DNA of 54,472 nucleotides from Jaapia argillacea MUCL 33604 (GCA_000697665.1 KL197757.1:90080-144551); one strand, 5' to 3'; shown: positions 10,694-23,336, counted from the first letter of the stretch. The notes: generated from the letters alone by a model not told the origin. Numbers and translations are program-made.

Positions 10694-12565
10694 ATGTTCT
10701 GTTAGTGAATGCGGCATATTCCATAAAATATCCTGCAATGTTGGATGTATGGTATTCAATGATGTGTGTGGATTTTTCAATTGTCTTCTTTTTAATAATC
10801 ATATTCTTCCATTTGCAGGATCACTAGGTGGAGCCCATGTATCATACAAGAAAAACTCACGTGTTTCTTTTGTAGTATCTATAGAGTATTGTTTGTATCC
10901 CATTTCATTTATTCTATCTCGTTGTATATTTCTTGCAGTAATAATAGAAACATGTCGAAAGTCCCTGTTTCCCATGTTAGGGTTTTGAAATTTCGACCTG
11001 CTACCCTTGTTTGTAGTAAATTGATATCATCTTGTGTGCATGACTTATACCTCATATTTTCCAATGCAGTTCTAAAAGCTTGGTCATTAGCAGATTGTGA
11101 TCTTTGTCTCATGTTTTTTCTAAGTATCACAACTGTTGTTACTTGGTGCCAAAGTGCTTTACCAATTGTGGCTTCTTATTGATGCATATTCATTTGTTGA
11201 TTGAGTTTAGTGGAGACTGTTTCCTGAATATAGTGCATGTTCAGCTCCTACTGGTGGTAGTTGGGCAAAGTCACCAGCAAATATCATATTCATCCCACCA
11301 AATGGTTCAAAAAAATTATCAAAGGCCATTGCAAGGTGATGGCTTATATTATATAAGGCTTCACAAGATAACATGGATATCTCATCAATGAATATGTATT
11401 TCACACCTTCCAGATGTTCCTTCAAGTCATTGATGGTATATTGGGTCACTTTGCTCCCTTGTCTTATTCCTAACATTGAGTGATAAGTTGATCCATCAAT
11501 AATCGCAGCAGCTGACCCTGTAGGTGCCAATACTACAAATTTATACTTCTCTTCACAAGTTGTGAAAAAATGAAGTAATGCTTTAATAACTTGTGACTTT
11601 CCAGTACCGCCCATACCTCCCAAATGCATGTTCAACTGTTCATTATTCTTTTCTGTTACATGATTTGCAACTATTCTAAAGGCTCGTTCTTGTTCTTCAT
11701 TGAGACTAAATTCAGATACAATGGAATCTATAATATATTGGTCATTTTTGTTTGACACCTTGTAAGATTTTGTTAAAAACAATGATTTAACAATTCTGAC
11801 ATCATTTGGTGTTAATCCTGGTTACTTTGTTGCCGTACCTATTGTAGACGGAGCATCAGAGTTTTGTACGGTACTTTGTTGTTGTATTGCTTTTGCTCTT
11901 TCTGCAAGTACCTCAGCTTTTTTTTGTGATAAAACAGATGCCCAATTAGTGGAGGAGTTGTTCTCTACAGAACCACCATGGTCAATTTCAGTATCATTGA
12001 AACGACCTGAATTCCATCCAGCCAATTTCAATACATTTTGTATGTGGTTCATGTCTTGCATCTGATTCCATGCATGCTTACCATAGCTTTCTTGAGACAG
12101 TTATCCATCATCATTAGTTGTAAATAAATCAGTATATGTGTTAATTTCCATGTCAAAGTCCATTTCATTTCCAGAATCAGATTCATCAAAAAATTTAGAT
12201 GGCTTGCCATTAAGCTTACGTCTTTGTGCCGAGAAATCATCTCTAGCATCATTACACTCATATCTGACATTAAAATATTTCATAAGTTCTTGCTGTCTAT
12301 CTGTGAAGTTGTAATTGTTGAATACTGATTTCCATTGTTGTGTCTCTAATTTCAGATCTTTGCCAGATCTCCAAGGTTTGAACAATGTTAGCATTACACT
12401 GGAAGAGAATTCTTTACTTCCTTTATCACTTCTTGGAAGACTTCCACCAACAAAATTTGGTATTAATGCATCACATTCTGGTCTGAGAAAGGCATAATGT
12501 GAATTGTACTGTGGGTGATCTTGAAGAAACTGTGGAGGTGAACTAGGATGGTTGTGCCCTTCCAA
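10694..12565 (-). pseudogene. Helitron linker and Pif1-family helicase domain
   Basis: The linker (12565-12101) contains IPNFVGGSLPRSDKG, MLTLFKPWRSGKDLK and YFNVRYECNDARDDFSAQ, which are conserved between Rep and helicase in Helitrons. The helicase follows with LNEEQERAFRIVANHV, Walker A GGMGGTGKSQVIKAL, Walker B YIFIDEISMLS and a later motif MIFAGDFAQLPPVG (11782-11207). A block FRTALENMRYKSC and then FRHVSIITARNIQRDEINRMG continues to WNMPHSLTEH at about 10705. The final VPGMPV-type helicase motifs are absent. The enzyme would unwind DNA during rolling-circle transposition. Stops near 12101 and 11822 (both TAA) and at the 11207 region interrupt it, although one frame is kept from 12565 to 11207. 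Confidence 0.8.
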
Positions 12566-14172
12566 TTGACATTCACCTCCATATTGAAGCTCATAATTTT
12601 AATGTCATTATCATCATCTTCTTCATCTCTATTTTGAGGATTATTGGGGATTTTTTCCTTTTGATAAAATTGCATCCAGTCGTACAATGAACATGCTTCA
12701 TATATCAACGGTCGGAAGATGTAGTCCATCACAAGTGAAATTCCAATATATTCTTCATTGGATCTCTGAATTACTATTCGTTCTTTTTCCAATGCAGATG
12801 GCATATCTTCATCATTATTTTCACCTGATGATGTTGACATATAATGATAGTCTTTCAATGCTTCTTTCAAAAATGATTTCCAATAAAAAGTTTTAAATTT
12901 GCAATTTGTATAATGGTCCTTCTTTCCCATAAGAAACAAGGCAGCCATCAGTGCTCCTATTTCCATTTTGACAGTAAATGCATTGGTTATTTTTGTTAAT
13001 AAGTGTCTTCCTCTTTCAATTGGATCCAATGTCCCATTAAGAAACTCACTCTTTCTCTCCACTATGTTTTTGACTACATCAAACATTACATGAGTTTTCA
13101 GAGATGACTTTGTTATGTAATCAGTTACATAAGCTATGACAGCTTTCACTGCAGTTCTACTGAGAAGACATGTAACATCCGAATTGCATCTTAGTAAAAA
13201 TGTCACAACAGGGCTGAAGAAGTTTATGTATGGTTCCAATTTTTTCATATTGATGTGACCTGTTTCTTTGTCAACAGATGAAGTTTCATGTACTTCTCGT
13301 GGAAATCTAGCTTTACATGTTGCATCAGATTTTACTTCTTTACACCACCCAATTTGACAAATATGTCTGTTGAGATGATATACCAGATGATTTACTGTGT
13401 TTTTGAAAGCTGCCATCCAATTGTTTGTTTTTGTACATTGAGAACACCCCATGCATTGTCTTTTTTTACACTCTACTGGAGGTTTTATTGGAAACAAATA
13501 GGCTTCTGAGGGAACATCAGGTTCTTTTTCTGTATCCATTTCATTAGAGTTAAGTTCATGTTTCATATTATAGTTTTTTGACTTAACTTTGTGGGCAACT
13601 TCGTTCATTGTTGCATCCAAGAATACTCCCATGTGAGAATTTTCTAGATAGTCAATCATTGCTTTTTCAAAATCATTGTCACGACTCATTAGTTTATCTC
13701 TGATTTCTTGAGGGGTAAGAGTATTTGTAATCCACAATAGCAGGTGAAGGTGTAAAGTTAGGTGACCTTGCTGTTCAATAGTACCATAGTAAGCAGCAGT
13801 TTCACCATATACTCCTTCTTGTACTGAATCGACTCCAAGTATATGACGGATAAAGAGGTTTACTGCAAAGTCAAAAAAATGTGCACCTGCAACAGGATTC
13901 TGTATGAGTAGTTTACGGCACTCGTCTTTCATTGGGATTCAAATTGGGAAATTTTCTTTTGTTGAAGCAAAGTATAACGAGATAGGGTAGGATGTATCTC
14001 TGGGAGTGAAAGTTATAAACCAATTTGGAGCACCTCTATAAGCAATAACAGACCATATCTCATTTCGACTATGTTGTTTGCTTGTATTAGATCCTGGAAT
14101 TTGTTGAGCAATAATGTTGACATCATGAATAACTGCAAAACACAATTTTTCAGCATCTGTTTGAGGTATCAC
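12463..14172 (-). pseudogene. Helitron Rep domain (HUH endonuclease)
   Basis: The first part (14172-13939) holds IWSVIAYRGAPNWFITFTPR, the start of the Helitron Rep domain. An in-frame TGA (13941-13939) separates it from the 489-residue part (13932-12463), which begins MKDECRKLLIQNPVAGAHFF. In that part the metal-binding HUH pair is H61/H63 in LHLHLLLW. A Cys-rich insertion CKKRQCMGCSQC lies at 155-166, and the two nicking tyrosines Y268 and Y272 are in AYVTDYITK. All core catalytic residues are therefore present. The domain nicks the element end and joins it to the target. It overlaps the linker ORF by about 100 bp in another frame, which marks a frameshift near 12560. Confidence 0.85.
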
Positions 14173-14460
14173 CTTTCACCATGCTTTAGTCTCCTCACTA
14201 GAGTTTTGTTTGCTTGCTGTTAAAAAACCTGCTGTTGTACACTGCTTGATTTGTTCATGGTGCAATGCTAATAGAGGCTACTGAGGTTCCAGTTGAAATC
14301 GTTTGTCATAATACATTAATAGATGCTGCTTCTGCTTCAGTTCAGAAATGTTTCTTATTATTTGCTGATTACAGAGACCACCTAAACCATATGGGAATAA
14401 CCATGGGAACATTTGAGGATATAATTGAGGATTGTTATATATGGATTGCATTTCATTATC

Positions 14461-15856
14461 TCACGATATTGCTAAAACCATTCCATTATTTTGTAGGTGT
14501 CGAAGACCTGTTGCTTTCAGTGTATTGACTGACATTCCTGCATATTCCTCACCAGAAATACCATGTACTGCAAATGGACAATTTCCTTCATCAAAACCTT
14601 CTTCTTCATCGATATTGTGTGTTGAAGTTGACTCAGGATCTATATTATTATCTTGAGTTTTGTATTGAATGGGAACAGGGATTTCATCATTGACATATTC
14701 ATCCATATTTTCATGTGATATCTCTAGATCAGCATAGTCTATATGGTTTAACTTTAACCATTCAAGTGCATTCATCACTTTGTTTTGTCTCACTAGCAAA
14801 GGAATTCGTTTTAAATCATCCTTAGTGGGTTTGTGAGGCCCAGTGAAAATAATTGCTAAGATCTCTTCCAGATCTTTTTTCGGTGGAGGTAAATGTTTAT
14901 AAATTTTTGCAGAAGGATTAGTAAATATTATAGCATTCACTTTCATTTTGTAACCCCCTCAACCCATCGATACTCTGGTGATGTAGTTGTTTGTCGAAGC
15001 TCTTGATATAAGAAGTCGTTCTGCCCATGTTAAGTTTTGAGCACTTCGGGTACATCACCAATCCACATTCCATCGGCCAATGACAACTTAGGTATCTTAT
15101 TCTGCTTCAACTCTTCTTCACAATCTTTGCATACTTTGGCACATTTTGATGCTACTATTGGTCCTGTAAATTCTTCAATTGGATCAGATGAGGATTTTCT
15201 TTCCTTTCTTGTAATATCTTCTCCAGGTTGAGCTAGAATATTCCAATCAATGTCTAACAAAGTTTCAGATGTTAATTGAGTGCCAATGGTTAGTCTTCCA
15301 CAAACTTTACAACCCCTTTCTTCATAGTAACTTGGTTCTAAGTTATCACAGTACTGTCTGACAATTTCTCTTAAGTGACTGTCTTCCAAAGGTTTGGGTG
15401 GAAACTTGTTACCATCATTAATGATATTTGCAGAGATTGTTGGCATGTCTGTAGGGTACACTGGCAGATTTTTTTGAGGTTCTTTTTTTTTGACTGTCTG
15501 TGTCTTTTTTTTTTCTCATGAGGTTCAAAAATAGTGATATACAATGTACATATCCAACACCAATGAAAGTCAAATGTTCGTTGATTGATGTTATGTGGTC
15601 CCCTCAGATTATAAGTCAAATTTTCATGTAAGTCAGAGATTTTCTTAAGTTCTCCTTTTGGTAAAAAATCAAGGAGTGAACTGGCTCGAAGTTGACAAAA
15701 TACTACTCTCATATTTGTAGGGTATTTTTTGATGGCAATCTCATAAGGAAGATAATCAAGAAAACAGAAATACTCATGTTCAAAGTCATGAATGAAATGG
15801 TGATTCCCTAGTCGTGTATTGTGTTGACCCCCTGTGTAACTTTGATGGTCCTTCAA
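14461..15856 (-). pseudogene. Helitron N-terminal region
   Basis: This region has three pieces. Piece 15856-15371 reads YPTNMRVVFCQLRASSLLDF. Piece 15461-15030 has a Cys pair CKVCGRL, a second pair CAKVCKDC and the conserved end LSLADGMWIGDVPEVL, which is typical of the zinc-binding N-terminal part of fungal Helitron proteins. Piece 14946-14461 reads MKVNAIIFTNPSAK and NALEWLKLNHIDYADLEIS, the region that precedes Rep. The pieces are in different frames, so the copy carries frameshifts or introns. A poly-T run at 15476-15515 lies at one of the breaks. Confidence 0.7.
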
Positions 15857-15945
15857 TTATTAATAGATTTCCTTCTGCCCCCAAGCTGTGAAATTTTTGA
15901 TGTTGGATCCTGGGTTTGCTCAAAAGAATGACCCTGTTTTAGAAC

Positions 15946-16728
15946 TCAATAATCTATTGTATCATCAGTTAAGAGGGTCTGAAGAAAACATTTCCATATA
16001 ATAGTACTTAAACATCGAATGACCCGACACAAGAGGAGTTCACTGATAATTGGATAGGATTGATTGTACAATGCAACTGCATAGTCGTGTTTATAAACAT
16101 AACATTGGGTTAGAAGGGTGTAAGCAAATTGAATTGTTCTTTCAACTGATTGATGTGAGTAAGTCATTTGTATTAAAAAAGGTACATTTTCATTCATACA
16201 TGAGATGACACTAAAGATGTTCACTTTTACAATGTAGAAACTTTTGAGTGAAAGACAATTGGTCAAACCATGACTGGGATCAAGTCTTTTGCAACATTAG
16301 AGGGTATCCATGGAACCTGGTTCAACCACATAAAAAACATGACTTATCTGATGGTCTTTTGAGATATTACCATACCATTTCCAGGAAGTTGAACCATTTC
16401 CAAGGTTAGCATTGCTTTTCTCCTGAAAACAATCAAAGGCAATACAATGAAATACTGGATCTAATTCTGTGAATTGTAATTCATGATCAGTATGAAACGA
16501 CACACATTTGACATTTACAGTGATTAAGGTGGATGTGAAGGGAATACTTCTTGAAAAGTAATATACGAGAAGCAGTTGTAGTTGGATAGTGATAACAAGG
16601 ATGAACAGTAAAAATATAAACTTTCTGAATTTCCAATTTTTTTGATCATAGAGTGTAGTACACAAATTTTCATATTCAAGGTAATTCAGGTTCATTATTT
16701 CAATAGATGATTGTTTATTTGGTTTCAA
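15946..16728 (-). pseudogene. Orphan single-pass membrane protein, interrupted
   Basis: One frame runs from 16728 to 15946 with a single TAA at 16299-16297. The protein starts MKPNKQSSIEIMNLN and has one clear membrane segment at about residues 35-60 (FIFLLFILVITIQLQLLLVY). After that comes a soluble part with SWKWYGNISKDHQ, and after the stop a Cys/Tyr-rich tail. I do not recognise the family. It lies directly behind the Helitron N-terminus on the same strand, so it could be Helitron cargo or the host sequence beside it. Gene status is uncertain. Confidence 0.35.
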
Positions 16729-17204
16729 GTATGGTGGGAGAGCTATCGATGAAGTATGGGTGATGGATGTAGGTGGAAGCGTTGAGATTACATCAGTCTC
16801 AGATGACTTCTTATCTTATATATGAGGAAATAAGGTTGTGTCATATGACAAACATTACATGGATGTCATGTGATAATGTATGAAAATTCAATCAGTAAGA
16901 GAAGTCTGTATGTGATGTCATATTGATGACATAATCATATGAGGTGATCAGAATGGTTGTTGTATCACAGTTGCATCGATATACATCATCACCATTGAAC
17001 TCATTAATATGAGCAATTCATACAAACCCACTGGTGTTAGGATGAGGATAGAAGACTTGTGTGTTGAAGATAGACTTCCTGCATATGGATACCTTTCTTT
17101 GGTGGAGATCAATATGAACATAAGAACGGATTTTGAGCATTATATGAAGCAATGCTGATGTTTCATTTAATTATTAGAAAACATGGATTATCACCTCACA
17201 GGAT
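16729..17204. other. No recognisable gene
   Basis: AT-rich sequence with no ORF above about 60 codons and no repeat that I can pair with another part of the window. Confidence 0.35.
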
Positions 17205-17664
17205 GATATAATACATTATCCACATATGGTGGAAGTCTCATTAGATGATATCCAAGATAACGATATGATCCTCGCCATCAAATTCAAATCAACAATGGTT
17301 GATCTTGATGGTACCAGTGAAATACCAGATTCAGTGGGTGGTGGGGTGGTTGTATATACGTTGATGAAAGAAATAGTGAAGTATATTGTTTAATATGATT
17401 TACATCACATTGACTATTTATATTCATTAGAATGTTAAGCAGGGTGAAAATGATGTTCTGAACTTCAAAGGTTCAGTTCAACAGGGTTTGTTGGGTCCAA
17501 ATCAAAGCAGAGTGTCTTGGGAAGCTTATATGCCCTTTCTCGAAACAAAGGATGAATTTTTGCAGAATTGTGATGCACTGATTATTCATCATTTTTTTCA
17601 TGTGCCATATGAAATGGAAGTTAATATGGAAATTACTTTAGTAACATTGTCCTTGTCTTTGTGA
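17205..17664 (+). pseudogene. Partial paralogue of orphan gene D
   Basis: Two blocks match the gene at 49520-49950 on the other strand. Around 17220-17350 the reading is VSLDDIQDNDMILAIKFKST and then EIPDSVGGGVVVYT. The other copy has VPLDDLQEHDLLLALCFSST and ILPDNVDGAVYVYG. Around 17520-17664 the reading is WEAYMPFLETKDEFLQNCDA followed by a HHFFHVPYEMEVNMEITLV block. The other copy has WEAYVPICETKEELDENYVA and HHQFDVPHEM. Only the C-terminal half of the family is present here, and I found no upstream half, so this is a truncated copy. The family is orphan and its role unknown. Confidence 0.65.
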
Positions 17665-18326
17665 TGTAGTTATCTCATGTATTGAACTTCAAGAAAAGCC
17701 AAAGATTTTGAAGGAGTGATTTGATTAGCTCTATGAACTCAGTATGTCAAAATATTGTTGTCAACCAACTCACAACTTCAACATCACAAATGAATTGATT
17801 GTCCCAAGGCATTGATTGTGGTGTCCCAACAAGATTGAGAATCAACTTACTTCAACGCAATGAGGTTGCTATTCCATTACACAGTTTATCATTGAGTTAT
17901 GACTCAAAGCTCAATAAAATGCTTGATTGATACGAATCTACAACATAATTTTAACAAAGAAAAATTGAATCTATACTCAATGGTAATTCATTTGTCCGTG
18001 GTATATATGTACTATACAACCCCACTACCATGAAAGAGGATGTATCACAGGTCAAACACAGTTGTAACTTTAGAAAATGACAACAAAAATTGAGGATGTA
18101 GGAGTATACCCAAGCAAATTCATCCCTAATCCCTCATCTCAGCATCATTGGATTTCTCTGACCTTTCACTTGCACCCTGGATGACTTCAAGCATGAATTC
18201 AATGTACTCATCCACCTTGTCATACATCTTCATCCTGGTTTCTTCTATCTTTATCTTCATTTGCATGTAAGCTATCTATTGTGACACCCCCAATATCAAA
18301 CCCATCCCGTGTGACATCAGCCCATC

Positions 18327-18711
18327 CTAGCTATCAAATATGTCGTCCAGGGTCTTGAGTATGTCTACCAAACTTGCCTCATACTGCTTCATCTTGGCTT
18401 CCAGCTCTGCAAGCTGGATATCCCTGTTTCTGCTCCTATCCTCTCGTGTCTTCTCTGTTGTCTTATCCTGTCCCACAAAAAGCATCTGAGTACTTCTACC
18501 ACTGATTTTGGGCACAAATACTGCTTACCTGTTGCTTCCTGCACTCCCCTCCATTTTTATTTGATGGTACAGCTCTATTGCTTCCACTTACATTTGGTGT
18601 GGGGGCATTGGACATATTTGGCTTGTTGGTCAGGGCTAGAGCTGACTGAGATGGTTGATTGAAGTGGTGTGGTCTTCTTCCCACTTTGATCCCTTCCTTT
18701 ATATAGACCAT
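18327..18711 (-). CDS. Small two-exon orphan gene with C-terminal coiled coil (113 aa)
   Basis: Exon 1 runs 18711-18529 and exon 2 runs 18485-18327, joined in phase 0 across a 43-bp GTAAGC...CTCAG intron. The predicted protein is 113 residues. The N-terminal half is Asn/Ser/Pro-rich and basic (IKVGRRPHHFNQPSQSALAL). The C-terminal half, AELEAKMKQYEASLVDILKT, is a probable coiled coil. The start at 18711 is the first ATG of the open frame; further exons upstream are possible. I do not know the family. The clean splice and stop support a real gene or a recent fragment of one. Confidence 0.4.
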
Positions 18712-19275
18712 GCAGTTTAAGGTTCACTCTAGTGCCTGTTGTGCAGATTCAAAGTTTGATACATAACCTCCCTTGTGCCTGTCCTCATGCCATTGGATTT
18801 GTTAAATGATGTGTCATTGGATATGTCATTGTGACTGTCACCATGTGTCTTTATTGTTTTTTGTTTTGGTGCTTCTAGCCAACTCTTTCTTAACCTTTAC
18901 CTTGTCTCCCCTTGTCTTGAAGTTTGATCTACTCACGTTCTACTTAGTTCACTGCACAAAATGCAAGACACAACTGATTACAAAACCCAAGATAGGGTGA
19001 ACTGTCTGGTTCCAGCCAGAAACCCAATCAAAGATGGTGAAAAGGTTCACTTTCAACATGAACTCTTGGGTTTCGGTCTGAAACCTGATCCCACCAAGGG
19101 TGAGTGTGTTTTCCTTGCTGAACCCCCCCTCCTGTAAAAACTCATGAAGATCTTCAGTGGTCAAGATACTCATGGATCCAACAAAGTGTGAGTGGGCTCA
19201 AATTCCAGGGAAGTTGACCTTTCTCATTGATTGCTAGGGGTTCATTCCAATGTGTGGTAAATTATCTTATGTTTT
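18712..19275. other. Unassigned, with one short minus-strand ORF
   Basis: An ORF at 18949-19173 (-) encodes 74 residues, including GGIRFQTETQEFMLKVNLFT. It has no known motif. Nothing else is supported. Confidence 0.3.
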
Positions 19276-21636
19276 GTGGTAATCATCACTTGGAGCGAGA
19301 TGATTGAACACACTGGAGACGCTGTGGTGACGACATTTTGGGTACCAGCCATGGCTCCATTGCTTCACATCAACCATTACTTGCATGTGAATGTCTTGGT
19401 GGTATTGTCGGAGATGTTTGCTTGGGAATTTCCTGGCAGGTTCCATCATTTAGATGTGGGAGGTTCTGAGGATGAAAAGTGTGGTTTTGGGTGTAGGAAA
19501 ATGGATGGCCTGGTAAAATTCCATAAGAAGGTGGATAGGTGGGTGTTGGCTGGTGTTCAATACACACAAGCCAGAATGTGTCGCTGCCAGGAATTGCTGG
19601 TGTATAACTGGGGTTGGGTGGAGGAGGATGAGCTTCTCTCTTGCCATTCCCTGATGCACTCACTGCAGTGTCTGGTTCTGGTCGATGCAAACCCTTCTAA
19701 GGTTTGGTTCATACTGTTCCACTTGTCCAATTCAAGAACTTCAAGCACCTGGAGTTGTATTCTCGGGCTTGGGATATCAAGTGAGTGATCCTTGTGATAC
19801 ATGTGAAAGGGCTTTCTATGCTAAGAATCACACTGCGCTACGCCTATTTTCATTTATCTTGTTATTCGACACTCCTTGCGGATATCTGATCCTTCCATAT
19901 ATGGATCATCAAAGCACTACGACTATGTTCCTCCTGAACACAAGGGACAGGTTCATATCCCTTCGACATCCGTCCAGTATATCCTTATCTGCGACCATCC
20001 GATCACTAGTGCATATCTGCACACTCGACCCCATTGTACTCAACCTCCGTCATCTGGACTCCTTGTCACATCCATATTTCACCTTCCAGTATGACCTGGG
20101 TCATGGACTACGAACCCCTATGTCTCTGACTCATAGATCAGACCATTGACTGTGGACTACAGACTACGGACCCCTAACTACGGACTCCTATCTTTCTGAC
20201 TCACTTCAACTCATGCTTACTACTGTCTTACTACTGTCTTATTCATTGCTACTATGGACTATGGACTGTGCTTCACCTCAGTATAAATACTTCCTTGTAT
20301 TCACTAGTATTCCCCATCTTGTTCACTTTGTCAATATAGATTGTTATCTCTATTCGCATTGTTCCAACTTGATCCCTGTCTGATCATCTGTCTGGAAATC
20401 TCTGATAGTCTCTCATCCTCTTGTCGTTCTACTCTGTGGCTGTAGCCTAGGTAACATCAGAGAAGTATCAAGTCTTTCATTGTATATTTCGTTGAAGTAA
20501 CAATCTTAACATTCTAACTCCAATCATTTCCAATATTTTTCTGATTCAAATCATTTTCAATCTCTTTTGATACCAGTCGATCTCCTGGCGACATTGCAGG
20601 CTTACGCCCATACCAGGTGTTGGGCTATCCAAAAGAGCTCCAATCTTATAGACCCCCCCCTTCCACTCTCAGGACAATTACCCTCGATGTCAATCTGCAT
20701 GGTCAGAGCCCCCACCCTTGCCACAATTTCTCCACAGATGCTGAGGATGCCTTGGATTATCTGCATATACTTCTGTGGTCGGAACTTTGGGATATATCAT
20801 TTCCCAGGTTGAACTACCCTTCTTTATTGGCAGAGGAGGCCCTTTGTAACTTGGGGTCTACTTTTCAAGTCTGTATATTGAGGTTGAGCAGGGTTGTCAA
20901 TTTACCAGACTTCCTTCGCTGCTTGGAAAACTGTCCCCACCTACACACCCTACACATACACCACTCACCCAAGGACTTGGACACAATGGGTCACATTTCA
21001 CCCAACCTCCCCTTGCTAAAGGTCATCAGTGTCCCCAAAGCTCTTCTCATTGTCTTGTGCAGGTCGCCCAACATCACATCCATCTCCATCGAGTCGGACT
21101 CTGTTCCATACCCACATTGGTCTGGCACTGCCATTGGGACCCCCTGTGAGTACAACTTAAAGAAGGTGGTGGAGCAGATTCCAGGGTATGTTCAGATCTA
21201 GCTTGAGCATCTCTCATATGCTATGTGGCACCGGGGTGATGTAGACTCCTCTCTGGTGATCAGGTGCTTTGCGGGATTAAAGAGTGTGGAGATTTGCCAA
21301 CCACACCATGTGCAACCAGTGGTGAGACAGGTGCTTCATTATTTTTCTATTTTCTGAGTTGTTTCTGACCAAACGGATAAGGACTGGGCCATCACGTGCT
21401 CTGAGACTTTAGGTCAACTCAAGAAACTGGAATGTGTGGTTATCACCAGTGTTGATTCAAGAAAGGTGTGGTGGCAGTGTATGGAACACTTGGTGGTCAT
21501 TAGAAGACAATTTATCACCAATGTCAAGGGGTTGACACGGTTGGTGGTAGATGGACAATTTCTGGTTGATGGTGGAGAACTGTTTCATCCTTTGATGAAG
21601 TGGGAGAAGAGGTGCTACAATTGGGATCTCTAGTTG
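19276..21636 (+). pseudogene. F-box/LRR-like gene, decayed, with an insertion
   Basis: Fragments in order along the plus strand look like leucine-rich repeat sequence of fungal F-box proteins. They are FKNFKHLELYSRAWDIK just before 19790, STLRTITLDVNLHG near 20680, NLPDFLRCLENCPHLHTLHI near 20900-20970, SPNLPLLKVISVPKALLIVL near 21000-21055, RSPNITSISIESD at 21065-21100, LEHLSYAMWHRGD at 21205-21240 and LKKLECVVITSVDS near 21420. A GTGAGT donor follows WDIK at 19781, and an ATTGCAG acceptor lies near 20600. The intron between them is enlarged by the 767-bp insertion described separately. Stops at 21201 and 21356 and the lack of a visible F-box at the N-terminus mark it as a pseudogene. Intact relatives would be substrate receptors of SCF ubiquitin ligases. 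Confidence 0.5.
19801..20567. mobile_element. Probable insertion in an intron (767 bp), TGATAC at both ends
   Basis: TGATAC occurs at 19795-19800 and again at 20568-20573, bracketing 767 bp that split the LRR-like gene inside an intron. The inserted sequence is rich in GGACTAC/GGACTATG words (20145-20270) and has a TATAAATA box near 20283. It has no coding capacity that I trust. The ends are not TG...CA, so I cannot call it an LTR with confidence. Similar GGACTAC-rich sequence recurs at 53287-53345. Confidence 0.35.
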
Positions 21637-22113
21637 AGAGGAACAAATGTTCAGGCACATAGTGTGCATGATGTTCTCTTCCTTTCACATTGGTAGAAAA
21701 TGGCCAATCTGTGTTTGAATCCAAAGAACTTGAGGGTCATTCCAACCACTTGAACCTCCCCTGAACCTTTCAGACAGACAATGTGATTATCACAGGTGGT
21801 GGTAATAGACTTCATCCATGATAGTATTGTCACATTATTGTATACATGCATTACCTGGTGTGACGACATTGACAGGGTGAACATCTACTGATGGACCATA
21901 AGTCAAATACTTGTTTTTTTTAAGTCAAATACTTGTTTTTGACATTAGAGATGCAGAAATCATAAGAAAAAGTGCCGTATACATTGTTAAAAGTTATTGG
22001 AATCATAAAGCATAGTACATTTGAAATTGAACATTTAGAGTATTATCATCTGGTTGAATGAAAGATGGATCATTGTATGCACTGTCTGCCATTCTCATAT
22101 TATAGAAAAAAGA
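21637..22113. other. No recognisable gene; small tandem duplication
   Basis: A 22-24 bp unit containing AAGTCAAATACTTGTTTTT is present twice in tandem at about 21899-21941. Otherwise the interval holds only short ORFs. Confidence 0.35.
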
Positions 22114-23336
22114 TCATCTTCTGACAATGTAACAACACTTTTTATATGGCATGAACAGATAAGAGGCGACACATTGCAGACTTTCCTCAATTGAGATAAA
22201 ATTGACTGTTACAAATCTGTTATATAATCTCCAGCAGATGTCATAATGATAACTTACCTGGACACTGTCTGGTCTTTCAATGAATATATTCCATTCATGG
22301 ATGCAAGGTACTGCAAGCATAAACCATGGAATACAGAGCCTATTGCTAAATGTCACTTTGATTGACTCAACTCCTTGACCTATATTGTGTAACATCCTTT
22401 GCAAATCTAGACCAAGACAGATGATGGATTGTAATTCCCCATGCAACATGGTTGATCAACGTGATTGGGATGTGGATATGAGCGAGCTTCAAAGGAAGCA
22501 CCATTTGAGTAAGATTTGGTATAGGTCAATTGATGGAAGAATATGACTCGATTGTGAATGATTGTAGATTCTGAAGTGTCAAGAGGAACAATGCAAAAGC
22601 ATCCCATGGAGGTTCAATGTGGGCAATGTTGAGTGATGTCAGGTTGAAAGGAATATGTGATGAAGTTTGTGGTTCATCTTGGAGATATGCAATGAGGAAA
22701 CTTGTAAAGTTACATATGAGAGGTGACGGCACATGTTTTTTGCCAACTGTGGACATGGAGAGACTTTGAAGGGAATGCCAAGGTATGGCACCCAACATTG
22801 CTTTCAAGGTGTGATCATCATCTTGTGCAAGTCAATATTTTGCTGCGATATACAGATGCTTTAGAGTTGTCTTTTTTGTAAAGGTAACAGAGGTAGTGTG
22901 TGTGTTGTGGAAGCCCATATAAACCTGAATGACGTAAGAGCTGATCTCTCCTTGTTGGAACCACAGGAACTGTTATAGGATGTTCATTTATGCTGTAAAG
23001 AGAGCTGAATCTTGTCAATTTAACCTGCTTCAATTGGAAAGGATCACACACCTTTCCCTGCGTTTCAGTACCTTCAAAAATGGTAAATTTCCAGCAATCT
23101 GAAGAATATCCCATATAAAGTCGGGATGTGCATCTGAGATATCGAGCTCGGTTAAGTTTATGGCAAGCTTCAAGATTTGAATTGCATATCCTCCAGGATG
23201 ACATGGCATAGCATAGTTGTGAAGGTGAATAGTGTCAATGATGTTGGGATTGTGAATAGATGCAATGTAGTGGGCTCTCATTTGATCAGAATCGATAATG
23301 AGGTCACTGATCTGTGCAGGCATGATGGCAAAATAC

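Larger units (their letters stand above)
10198..15856 (-). mobile_element. Helitron (RepHel rolling-circle transposon), minus strand
   Basis: From right to left the element encodes the N-terminal Helitron region, a Rep (HUH nuclease) domain and a Pif1-type helicase. The Rep HUH pair is in LHLHLLLW (near 13745), the two catalytic tyrosines are in AYVTDYITK (near 13125), and the helicase Walker A is GGMGGTGKS (near 11610). It would mobilise by nicking and rolling-circle replication. Several stops (TAA near 12101 and 11822, TGA at 13939) and one frameshift near 12560 make it defective as read. The left boundary at 10198 is a candidate CTAG 3' end. The right boundary is not determined; the 5' TC end was not found. 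Confidence 0.85.

Noticed and set aside
19890-19910. CArG-like palindrome CCATATATGG
   Set aside because: A single short site in AT-rich sequence with no context; expected by chance.
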